Source: Paraliobacillus sp. PM-2 (GTDB lineage Bacteria; Bacillota; Bacilli; Bacillales; Amphibacillaceae). From it: a stretch of DNA of 64,000 nt. The translations under genes were made by a program, and so were the position numbers. Position 1 is the first letter of the stretch; every line of letters begins with the position of its first letter. Under the pieces are notes generated by a model. It searched no databases and was not told the DNA's origin. It saw only the letters and a list, made by a program, of their open reading frames with translations. The DNA lies in NCBI RefSeq assembly GCF_001368815.1, contig NZ_CTEI01000001.1, forward strand, positions 62,001 to 126,000, read 5' to 3'. Below are positions 48,157 to 55,788 of the stretch, piece after piece.

Positions 48157-49491
48157 ATGGAGAAACTATACAAAACAGTTCTTTACTTGTTGAAATGTAA
48201 TTATGAAAGAGGTAATTGGAGTAGTGGCTTAGAAGATAAAGAAACAAATAAAGTTATAACTTCGATAGCTAAACACCCGGAATTCTCAGAGATAATAAAC
48301 ATTGAAGACGCAGAGGAATGGTTAGTACAAATATTTAGTTGGTTAGAGTTTCATAAGAAAGAAGATTTTAGCATAGATGATTCAAAGCAAGTTCTTGATT
48401 TACTCAAAGATAATCTTCAATTGAATGTTAAGGAGTATTGGGTTGTCTTTCCATTAGTAAATGCAACTTTGAATGATACTATTCGCTTAAGTGAAGATAT
48501 ATACATCATAGGAGGGGAAGATAAGGTATATCAATTGCATGATATAACCAAATTGTCCTTTTATGAGCTTGAATCAAGGTTTGAACATACAATGAATTCT
48601 AGATCACCTATCTTTCTATCACATCCATTACTTGCTATAAAAATTACACATCAATATTCTAGTGTTAATCATATTGCTTCTGACCGTGCTTTTTATGCAA
48701 TTAGCGTGTTAAATATACTCTATAGAGCTTATATTTACCCAGAATATGAAAACTCCAGAATGCATTTAGCAATAAAAAAATTTGGTGAAAATAAAAGCAT
48801 GTCAAAAAACATAGACACATTAAACTACCATATAGCAGTCCATGGCGAGCAAAACTGGAGACATATACCTCTTAATTTTAGTTACCACTGTAGGTTTAGT
48901 TTAGAATGGCTAAAGAACCCAAAATATGTGGAACGGTTTGTGAAACTTTATCATTGGACAAGAGAAAGTGATAATTTAGATGAGTTAGACTTTCGCTTCT
49001 TAAGAGCGCTAAAATTTTTCATGAAGTCAATCAACAATGGGAAAAAAATAAATTCGTTAGACAGTGAGTCCGATGCAGTTTTATATCTCAATATTGCTGC
49101 TGAAGTATTATTCTTGAAGAAACACGAGTCGGATAAGAAAAAGAAGTTGAAATTTCACTTGAATCACTTGGTAAGTTTAACTGATAAAGACCAAACAAGT
49201 GCTATTGAAAAGATATGTAAATCTAGAAACGATTTTGTACATGAAGGGCTAGAATATAGAGAAGATTATTTTTCTAGAAATGAAGTAGATCCTTTTCTTA
49301 CTGATGCTAAGGGTGATACCGACTTAGATGTATTTAATAAAATAATCTCTGTCATTATCAGTAAAGCTGACCTTTACGTTGAGTATGCGAATGATAATAA
49401 AAAGCATAGTAACTATACCACTAAGCAATCATGGTTTAACTTGTTAAAGGATAGCTATGAAGGTTCACAATATCTTATTAAAGGTATTTAA
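48157..49491 (+). CDS. HEPN-motif protein, possible defence gene
   Basis: A predicted soluble, largely helical protein of 444 residues. I do not recognise a named family for the full length. Near the C-terminus, ICKSRNDFVHEGLEYRED (about residues 350-367) carries the Rx4H motif of HEPN domains, many of which are toxin or antiviral ribonucleases (ApeA-like region). The N-terminal two thirds show no known motif. ATG 48157 follows an AGGGGGGAT site; the frame is open from 48088. It is the only gene between the rlmH end and a second att-like site, so it looks like a single-gene cargo. A role in abortive infection is inference. Confidence 0.7.
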   Translation: MEKLYKTVLYLLKCNYERGNWSSGLEDKETNKVITSIAKHPEFSEIINIEDAEEWLVQIFSWLEFHKKEDFSIDDSKQVLDLLKDNLQLNVKEYWVVFPLVNATLNDTIRLSEDIYIIGGEDKVYQLHDITKLSFYELESRFEHTMNSRSPIFLSHPLLAIKITHQYSSVNHIASDRAFYAISVLNILYRAYIYPEYENSRMHLAIKKFGENKSMSKNIDTLNYHIAVHGEQNWRHIPLNFSYHCRFSLEWLKNPKYVERFVKLYHWTRESDNLDELDFRFLRALKFFMKSINNGKKINSLDSESDAVLYLNIAAEVLFLKKHESDKKKKLKFHLNHLVSLTDKDQTSAIEKICKSRNDFVHEGLEYREDYFSRNEVDPFLTDAKGDTDLDVFNKIISVIISKADLYVEYANDNKKHSNYTTKQSWFNLLKDSYEGSQYLIKGI

Positions 49492-49565
49492 AAGAAATCA
49501 TTTCTAGCTGTCAGCGCTAAGAAACAGTGGGAGTTGAGAGGGTTTCCAGGGCAGTTAAGGGAGAT

Positions 49566-49586
49566 GAACGGTACCATAAGTCATGG
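49566..49586 (+). other. att-like core (copy 2)
   Basis: GAACGGTACC ATAAGTCATGG aligns to the rlmH 3' end with 18 of 21 identical bases, preserving the codons for Tyr-His-Lys, in the same orientation. It lies 1.5 kb downstream of the rlmH site. Confidence 0.6.
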
Positions 49587-49655
49587 CAAAACAAAAATGT
49601 TAAGTTGTTTTAAGCTGTTACGCTAAACCAATTCGTTAGTAGTAAAGGAGATAAA

Positions 49656-50321
49656 ATGAGTAAAACAATCAATATATTACAACGAGACGAAAGTGTAGCT
49701 TATTTATGTGAAAGGGATCCAAATCTATGTAAATTAATAAAAGTAGTTGGTGATCTTTCAATAACTCTTAAACAAAATTATTTTGAAGCACTAGTAAAAC
49801 AGGTTATAGGTCAACAATTATCTATAAAGGCAGCTAGAACTATATTTGGTAGGGTTAAGACTCTTTGTGAAACTATAGAACCAAAGACTTTAGAGTCTAT
49901 TAACGATGAGCAGTTGAGGGCTTGTGGTGTATCCTATAAAAAAATAGCGTATATAAGAGATTTGAGTAGACAAATTTTGGAAGGGAAGATAGATTTATAT
50001 AGTTTGGTTAATCAAACTAGTGAAACTATAATTAAAGAACTGACAAATATTAAGGGAATCGGTAGATGGACAGTTGAAATGTTTTTAATTTTTTCATTAG
50101 GTAAAGAAAATGTTTTTTCATATGGTGATATTGGATTAAAGAGGGCTATAAATTGGTTATATCAAGATAGTAAAAATATAGATAAGATGGTAGAGAAATG
50201 GGCACCTTACAAAACAGTCGCTTCATTGTACTTATGGGAAATTGTAAATAGAAATTATATTAATGAGTTTGAGGATATTGATTCATTATATAATTTCAAT
50301 ATTAATGAAAAAGAGTTATAA
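49656..50321 (+). CDS. AlkA-type DNA-3-methyladenine glycosylase
   Basis: A base-excision repair glycosylase that removes alkylated purines. The 221-residue protein has a helix-hairpin-helix region and Gly/Pro-rich loop LTNIKGIGRWTVEMFLIFSLG (about 130-150) followed by FSYGDIGLKRAI, whose Asp is the catalytic residue. VKQVIGQQLSIKAARTIF marks the N-terminal half of the HhH-GPD fold. It lacks the long N-terminal domain of E. coli AlkA. A GGAG site lies before ATG 49656. Codon use is AT-rich (many ATA and AGA). It lies between two att-like sequences and may be island cargo rather than a native repair gene. Confidence 0.88.
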   Translation: MSKTINILQRDESVAYLCERDPNLCKLIKVVGDLSITLKQNYFEALVKQVIGQQLSIKAARTIFGRVKTLCETIEPKTLESINDEQLRACGVSYKKIAYIRDLSRQILEGKIDLYSLVNQTSETIIKELTNIKGIGRWTVEMFLIFSLGKENVFSYGDIGLKRAINWLYQDSKNIDKMVEKWAPYKTVASLYLWEIVNRNYINEFEDIDSLYNFNINEKEL

Positions 50322-50474
50322 TACGGCGGCTCCAGATATTAGGATATCTAGGTAGAAAAAATTCTTATGTATCTTAGAGTTGAAAGTAGGCATGAGTTGG
50401 ATTAGGCCATTTACTTGTCCTATCTTTTATAAAAAAGCTAAACTCAAATATAGTAAGTAATGAAACTTCATTTA

Positions 50475-50510
50475 GATAAATCGTAGAATTAATCATACCA
50501 CGGGTGATGA
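50475..50510 (+). other. att-like sequence (copy 3)
   Basis: GATAAATCG (50475-50483) and TACCACGGGTGATG (50496-50509) are two blocks also present in the rlmH 3' end (GATAAATCG at 48024, TACCACAAGTGATG at 48043), with a 2-bp spacing difference. The otherwise gene-free stretch 50322-50647 holds nothing else I can identify. Confidence 0.5.
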
Positions 50511-50665
50511 ATAAAACGTAAAATTAGCATAAGCAGAGATTTAGAAAATTGATCTAAAACCAAATATTGGATTTCGCTATTAATAAATGGTATATTTAAC
50601 CTGATAAGTATTTACTAGAATAATTATAGGTTAGAAGGTGACTGAATATTAGTACTTCCATACCA

Positions 50666-52093
50666 GTGTTAGAAAAAGCAATTTTAAAGGAACTAAAAAA
50701 TAATAATTTAGCTGTTTTTGCAGGGGCAGGATTATCAAGAGGTTCCGGCTTTGTAGATTGGAAAGAATTATTGAGGGATATTGCAGATGAATTAGAACTT
50801 GATGTTGATAAAGAAATGGATTTAGTTTCTGTTGCTCAATACCACTATAATGCTAATGGTAGGCAGACAATTAACGAAGCAATTATTGAAGAGTTCCAAA
50901 GAACATCTGAAAAAAATAAAAATATGGATATATTGTCCAGGTTGCCTATTAATACTTATTGGACGACTAATTATGACTCAATTATTGAGGATACATTAAG
51001 TAGCGTTAAGAAAGTAACTGACGTGAAAATAAGCCAAAGTCAAATGAAAAATTATAAGCCTGATAGAGATGCTGTAGTTTACAAAATGCATGGAGATAAG
51101 GAATTTCCAGATGAGACTGTCATTACAAGAGATGATTATGAAAGATACGATAGTGACAGACGAATGTTTACCACACAACTAAAAGGTGAACTAATTTCAA
51201 AGACCTTTTTATTTATTGGTTTCAGTTTTGAAGATCCTAATTTAGAGCAAATATTAAGTCGGATTAGGGTTGAATTGCTTGGTAAAAGCCCAAAAAACCA
51301 TTATTGTTTCTTTAGAAAAGTTAACCAATCAGATGAACGGTATAAGAATAGTGATGGATCTTTTAATGAAGAAGAATTTAAGTATGACAAGGTCAAACAG
51401 GATCTAAAGGTTAAAGACTTAAAAAGATACGGTATTAATTCAGTACTTATAGATGAATATGTAGAAATAACTAGAATACTTGAGAATATAGAAAAAAAGT
51501 TCAAGATAAATAAAGTTTTCATATCGGGAAGTGCAAAAGAATATGGGAAATATTCAAATGAAGAGGCAAAAAACCTATTGCACAACCTCTCCAAATCATT
51601 AATTTCTAGGAATCACCATGTTATATCTGGATTTGGTCTTGGAGTTGGGAGTTATGTAATAAATGGCTCTTTAGAAGAAATATTTAATAATAAAAATAAA
51701 AGAACAAATGATTATTTAACTCTTCGACCATTTCCACAAAATGAATCAGGCGGGAAAACACTTAAAGAATTATGGACCGAGTATAGAAAAGACATGATTA
51801 ATGATGCGGGTGTTATGTTGTTCTTGTTTGGTAACAAGGAAAGTGATGGAAAAACTGTTGAAGCAAATGGTATGATTGAAGAATTTCAAATAGCAAAAGA
51901 GCTAAACAAATTTATCATACCTATAGGGTCTACAGGTTATGCTACTGAGAAAATTTTTAATGAAGTAAAGAAAGACTTAAAAAAGTATTGGTACTTGAAA
52001 GAATCTATTAATATATTAGAAGTTGAAAAAGATGAGAGTAGAATAATCGACGAAATTCACAAAATATTTGAAAAAATAAGGAGGAGTTTATAA
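50666..52093 (+). CDS. thsA: Thoeris effector ThsA (SIR2-SLOG NADase)
   Basis: ThsA degrades NAD+ when its C-terminal SLOG domain binds the cyclic ADP-ribose isomer made by ThsB on phage infection, stopping phage growth at the cost of the cell. The SIR2 domain (about 1-285) has the NAD-binding FAGAGLSRGSG and the catalytic Asn (TTNYDSIIE) and His (VYKMHGD). The SLOG domain (about 290-475) has FISGSAKEYGK, ISGFGLGVGSYV and LFLFGNKE. Length (475) and order match B. cereus ThsA. GTG 50666 has no ribosome site; an in-frame ATT at 50648 lies 7 bp after AGAAGGTG and may be the true start. thsB overlaps its stop by one base. Confidence 0.93.
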   Translation: MLEKAILKELKNNNLAVFAGAGLSRGSGFVDWKELLRDIADELELDVDKEMDLVSVAQYHYNANGRQTINEAIIEEFQRTSEKNKNMDILSRLPINTYWTTNYDSIIEDTLSSVKKVTDVKISQSQMKNYKPDRDAVVYKMHGDKEFPDETVITRDDYERYDSDRRMFTTQLKGELISKTFLFIGFSFEDPNLEQILSRIRVELLGKSPKNHYCFFRKVNQSDERYKNSDGSFNEEEFKYDKVKQDLKVKDLKRYGINSVLIDEYVEITRILENIEKKFKINKVFISGSAKEYGKYSNEEAKNLLHNLSKSLISRNHHVISGFGLGVGSYVINGSLEEIFNNKNKRTNDYLTLRPFPQNESGGKTLKELWTEYRKDMINDAGVMLFLFGNKESDGKTVEANGMIEEFQIAKELNKFIIPIGSTGYATEKIFNEVKKDLKKYWYLKESINILEVEKDESRIIDEIHKIFEKIRRSL

Positions 52094-52575
52094 TGGCGAG
52101 AAAAGTATTCTTTAGCTTTCATTATGAAAAAGATGCTTGGAGAGCAGGTCAAGTGAGAAATTCAAACATAACTCAGGAAGTAAAAGGGTACCTTGATGCT
52201 GCTGAGTGGGAAGAAGTTAAGAAAAAAGGTAACAAATCAATAAAAGACTGGATAGACGGACAACTAAAGGGTACTTCTGTAACTGTGGTACTTATTGGTC
52301 AAGAGACTTCACAAAGAAAATGGGTTCAATATGAAATTGAGCAGAGCTTAGAAAAAGGTAATAAACTGTTGGGAATTTATATACACAGGCTCAAAAACCA
52401 AAAAGGTGAAAAAGCAACTCGGGGAGATAATCCACTTGATAATTATACTGTAGAAGTTGATGGAAAAATAAAGAAGGCTTCTAATGTATTTAAAACTTAT
52501 TTCTGGGATCTAGATAACGGCTATGAGAATTTTTCAGATTGGATTGAAGAGGCTGCAAAGATTTCTTACAAGTAA
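52093..52575 (+). CDS. thsB: Thoeris sensor ThsB (TIR domain)
   Basis: ThsB detects phage infection and converts NAD+ into the cyclic signal that activates ThsA. The 160-residue protein is a single TIR-like domain (DUF1863 type): VFFSFHYEKDAWRAGQVRNS at the N-terminus, SVTVVLIGQETSQRKWVQYEI with the catalytic Glu (about residue 87), and KGNKLLGIYIHRLK. The start ATG overlaps the thsA stop (TAATG), so translation is coupled. It is somewhat shorter than the B. cereus MSX-D12 protein. A terminator follows. Confidence 0.92.
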   Translation: MARKVFFSFHYEKDAWRAGQVRNSNITQEVKGYLDAAEWEEVKKKGNKSIKDWIDGQLKGTSVTVVLIGQETSQRKWVQYEIEQSLEKGNKLLGIYIHRLKNQKGEKATRGDNPLDNYTVEVDGKIKKASNVFKTYFWDLDNGYENFSDWIEEAAKISYK

Positions 52576-52586
52576 ATTATTATTCA

Positions 52587-52615
52587 AACACCATTATGTA
52601 TAATGGTGTTTTTTT
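52587..52615 (+). terminator. Terminator of thsAB
   Basis: AACACCATTA / TAATGGTGTT with a four-base loop is followed by five more T. Confidence 0.9.
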
Positions 52616-52677
52616 AGGTGTAACTTATTGGTACTTCCACATTACATAAAATGACTTTTAAGATTTCGCAAGCTGTA

Positions 52678-52686
52678 TGCTATAAT
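52678..52686 (+). promoter_or_regulatory. Extended -10 promoter of the methyltransferase
   Basis: TGCTATAAT fits the TGnTATAAT extended -10 and lies 30 bp before the start codon. No good -35 is visible, as is allowed for this promoter type. Confidence 0.5.
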
Positions 52687-52715
52687 GTTTTAAGTTACAT
52701 TTAGGAGGTGTCGTT

Positions 52716-54023
52716 TTGGCGACTGGAGTAACTAGTAAGAATAAACCTAATAATAATGACATAGATACTAGCTTTACCATTCAATATAATGGAAAGAAAG
52801 ATATAAATGAGATTTTAGGAGATGCAAAGTCACCCGAATACAACAGTAGGCTGAAGATAGAAAGAAACAACCAAGAATCAGCTTGGACAAACCAACTATT
52901 CTTCGGAGATAACCTTGAAGTTCTTTATGATTTATTATATCAGAAGAATATGGCAGGGAAAGTGAAACTTATCTATATTGATCCCCCATATGGGACTAAC
53001 TCTTCTTTTCAGTCTAGAAATTTAGATGACGCTTACGATGACATTTTAGTAGGTGCTCAATATTTAGAGTTTATGAGAGAAAGGTTAATACTTCTTAGAG
53101 AATTACTCTCACCGGATGGGTCTATTTATGTACACTTGGATGAGAATATGGCATTTCCAATAAAACTAATAATGGATGAAGTTTTCGGAGGTAAGAATTT
53201 CCGGAATTGGATCACACGTAAAAAGTGTAATAGAAAAAATTACACTAGAAAAAAATATGGAAATATCTCTGATTATATATTATTCTATTCAAAAAGTGAT
53301 AAATACACTTGGAATAGGGCTTATGAGCCTTGGACAGAAGAAGCAATGAAAAGAGAATATCAATATATAGAAGAAGAGACGGGGAGAAGATATAAGAAAG
53401 TTCCGGTACATGCTCCCGGTGTAAGAAATGGTGCAACAGGGGGCAAATGGAAAGGTAAATACCCTCCGAAAGGTAAACATTGGCAGTACACTCCAGAAAA
53501 GCTTGACGAATTAGATGCCAAAGGAGAAATTTATTGGTCTCCAACAGGTAATCCAAGGAGAAAAGTTTACTTTGAAAATAGTAATGGACTGCCTGTTCAA
53601 GACATTTGGATGGACTTTAAAGATGCACATAACCAGAATATTAAAGTAACAGGATATCCAACAGAAAAAAACATTGATTTACTGGATAGGATTGTATTGG
53701 CATCCTCGAATCCAGGTGATATTGTACTTGATTGTTTTGCTGGCTCTGGTACTACTCTTGTATCTGCTGAAAATAACGCGAGAAAGTGGGTTGGTGTGGA
53801 TTCAAGTTTCCACTCCATAGAAACAGTAGCTAAGAGGTTTGCAAAAGGTTCAAAACCCATGGGGAACTTTGCAGAAAAAGAAATTCAAGAAGAGCAACTC
53901 TCATTTATTGAAGATGATTCTGATAAATCGGTACTGAAGACATCATTAGAGTTCTTTTCTAAAGAGAATGAATTAAGCGATGAAAAAATCAGGGAGTTTA
54001 AAGACCTATTTTATGTTAAATAA
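52716..54023 (+). CDS. Site-specific DNA methyltransferase (beta class)
   Basis: A DNA amino-methyltransferase, most likely N6-adenine. Motif IV DPPYGTNS (about residue 90) precedes motif I DCFAGSGTTLVSAE (about 345), the order of the beta class; the central part (about 150-310) is the target-recognition region. At 435 residues it is shorter than type III Mod proteins and fits a type II enzyme. The start is TTG 52716, 5 bp after AGGAGGTG; the weak codon may limit expression. It is convergent with a gene that fits its cognate nuclease. Target sequence cannot be predicted. Confidence 0.9.
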   Translation: MATGVTSKNKPNNNDIDTSFTIQYNGKKDINEILGDAKSPEYNSRLKIERNNQESAWTNQLFFGDNLEVLYDLLYQKNMAGKVKLIYIDPPYGTNSSFQSRNLDDAYDDILVGAQYLEFMRERLILLRELLSPDGSIYVHLDENMAFPIKLIMDEVFGGKNFRNWITRKKCNRKNYTRKKYGNISDYILFYSKSDKYTWNRAYEPWTEEAMKREYQYIEEETGRRYKKVPVHAPGVRNGATGGKWKGKYPPKGKHWQYTPEKLDELDAKGEIYWSPTGNPRRKVYFENSNGLPVQDIWMDFKDAHNQNIKVTGYPTEKNIDLLDRIVLASSNPGDIVLDCFAGSGTTLVSAENNARKWVGVDSSFHSIETVAKRFAKGSKPMGNFAEKEIQEEQLSFIEDDSDKSVLKTSLEFFSKENELSDEKIREFKDLFYVK

Positions 54024-54030
54024 ATTATTA

Positions 54031-54062
54031 AGGCGATGGAGTTTATCCATCGCCTGTTTTTT
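54031..54062. terminator. Shared terminator of the restriction-modification pair
   Basis: GGCGATGG / CCATCGCC forms an 8-bp stem followed by TGTTTTTT on the plus strand. It lies between the convergent methyltransferase and nuclease genes. Confidence 0.82.
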
Positions 54063-54933
54063 ACTCTTCTATCCAGTCCTTTGTAACCCTCTCTTCTAGC
54101 ATTTTAAGAGTGACCACCCTAACGTTTTCTTCACCGTAGTCCTCGAGACTAGAATAATCATCCCACATCGAGCCAAGTGTAAGACCTGGTCCGTCATTTA
54201 GTAAAAGTACTTTCAATGTTTTATTGGTATCCCTAGAATATTTAATCATTTCAGTGACATTATCTCTATTACCTTTTATTCTATCGTCTTCTTGGGATCC
54301 CCCTCTATCTGAGTCGTATCTAGCAAAACCGACTACTTTAGGCTCTTTTGTATTTTTATTTCTTATGAGAAAATCGGCAGGTACTTTGTTACTAAAGCCT
54401 TCAAGATATTCACTAAGTATAATATCTCTACCAGCCTTTATCGGACCTAGAATTTCATACTCATCTCCAAATTTTTCTTCAAACCAGTTAAAGAAAGCTT
54501 CGGTAAGCAAGTATCCTTTTTCACCTCGATTAGCATATTCAAAAAACATTGCGGCAAGTGTTTCATCAGGAAAAGGTCGAGAATTATACCTTTCTCTTAC
54601 AAGCTCTAGTTCTCTAAACCTATCTCCGAAATCTCTTATAATCTCTGGTATTTTGGTCTTCTTTTTTAGCATTTCGACTGAAGTATCTGGTGAAACAAAT
54701 TTTCGAAATACTCTCATAAGCTGAGTTCTAATTGGATTTGACTCTTTTCCAATCAATTCTAATAAATTGCTTGAGTTTTCAGCTTCTTCTAGCAATTCTC
54801 CAAATTGCTCAAATACGGGTTTATATACCTGTAATGCTGCTTCAAGGTAGTCAGGATAGTATTCACTATCAAAAAAAGTTATGTACTGGGCATTATTTTC
54901 TTTGATTTTGTAATCCCTGAATTTTTTTGTCAT
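54061..54933 (-). CDS. Probable type II restriction endonuclease
   Basis: A 290-residue soluble protein encoded tail-to-tail with the methyltransferase. GRDIILSEYLEGFSNKVPADFLIRN followed by VVGFARYDSDRGGSQEDDR (about 180-230) looks like a PD-(D/E)xK-type nuclease core, although the Lys position is unclear. N-terminal helices (about 25-140) probably bind DNA. I do not recognise a close named enzyme. Its pairing with a modification gene and their shared terminator are the main support for the call. A ribosome site AGGAGTGG lies before the start. Confidence 0.72.
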   Translation of the reverse strand: MTKKFRDYKIKENNAQYITFFDSEYYPDYLEAALQVYKPVFEQFGELLEEAENSSNLLELIGKESNPIRTQLMRVFRKFVSPDTSVEMLKKKTKIPEIIRDFGDRFRELELVRERYNSRPFPDETLAAMFFEYANRGEKGYLLTEAFFNWFEEKFGDEYEILGPIKAGRDIILSEYLEGFSNKVPADFLIRNKNTKEPKVVGFARYDSDRGGSQEDDRIKGNRDNVTEMIKYSRDTNKTLKVLLLNDGPGLTLGSMWDDYSSLEDYGEENVRVVTLKMLEERVTKDWIEE

Positions 54934-55156
54934 TTTACCACTCCTATTGTCTAGTATGCGTAATCACCATTATAATTCTTTGTTACCATAAAGTGAACCA
55001 TTTGGTGGAAGAATATCGGCCATAATAAACTATAGAAGTAGCGATTTAATAAAAATATATTAACAGACTCACAATAATGTGTTACTATATAACTGAAGTT
55101 GTAATTTTCAGAAAAATTACCGATCTTTCATCCACTTAATACTTTCAAACTTATAA

Positions 55157-55198
55157 GCCTTATCTCGCTTTATTGCATCGCGAGGTAGGGCTTTTTTT
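55157..55198 (+). terminator. Terminator before the phage-like small genes
   Basis: CTTATCTCGC and GCGAGGTAGG form a stem with one G-U pair, followed by seven T. It lies only 30 bp before the next start codon, so it may act as an attenuator in the leader. The remainder of 54934-55228 shows no further feature apart from a weak att-like string TACCATAAAGTGA at 54984. Confidence 0.75.
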
Positions 55199-55228
55199 AT
55201 TTTTTATATCATACTAGGAGGTTTAAAA

Positions 55229-55663
55229 GTGGCAAAAAAGAAAAAAAGTAAAATTCAAGTTGCACAGGAAGAAGTACAGAAAATTAAAGAGAGAATTGAT
55301 GTTAATACAAAAGAGTATAAGCACCTATGGGATAGGCATGTAAAGGCGTTGGATAAAGGTGATGTTCTAGAAGCTAAACAGTTAGAACACCGTTATTATT
55401 ACCTGCAGAGTACAGTAGCAGATCAGTTAGATCGAGAACGTGTTGAAGCACTTAATGTATTAGAAGGCTTGTTAGGCTATAAAGCACGGCTAGAACATAA
55501 ACTACCACGTGAAAGGCGTAGCTTAGAACGTAAAAAAGGAGAGTTGGAGTCTGTTAAGGAAGAAGCAGACCGCATGATACAACACCAGAGACAACTAATT
55601 GTTAATGCAGAGCAGGTAGTAGAAGACACAGAACGCCAATTAGATGAATTAGGTGAAGGATAA
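55229..55663 (+). CDS. Coiled-coil protein of unknown function
   Basis: A 144-residue, highly charged protein with a Lys-rich start (MAKKKKSKIQVAQEEVQKIKER). It is predicted to be almost entirely alpha-helical coiled coil. No catalytic motif is seen. GTG 55229 follows AGGAGG by 8 bp. Its stop overlapped the start of the next small gene (TAATG at 55661-55665) before an IS21 element split them. The operon looks phage- or satellite-derived. Confidence 0.7.
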   Translation: MAKKKKSKIQVAQEEVQKIKERIDVNTKEYKHLWDRHVKALDKGDVLEAKQLEHRYYYLQSTVADQLDRERVEALNVLEGLLGYKARLEHKLPRERRSLERKKGELESVKEEADRMIQHQRQLIVNAEQVVEDTERQLDELGEG

Positions 55664-55788
55664 TGTCTATGAGTGTATATGGTAACTTAAAAGTGAGCCA
55701 CATTATTAATTGAAAATAGAGCCACTCTGACGGAAAATAACCCTAATATACTATGAAAATATTAGGGGGAATTTTAGGAGTGATCACC

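Noticed and set aside
52716-54023. Type III Mod protein
   Set aside because: The protein is too short, and no Res helicase gene is present; a type II enzyme fits better.
54224-54724. Plus-strand ORF of 166 codons opposite the nuclease gene
   Set aside because: The minus-strand frame has a ribosome site, shares the terminator and fits the methyltransferase pairing; this frame is its shadow.
54984-54996. Fourth att-like site TACCATAAAGTGA
   Set aside because: It needs a 1-bp insertion to align and its flanks do not match the rlmH end; chance similarity is likely.
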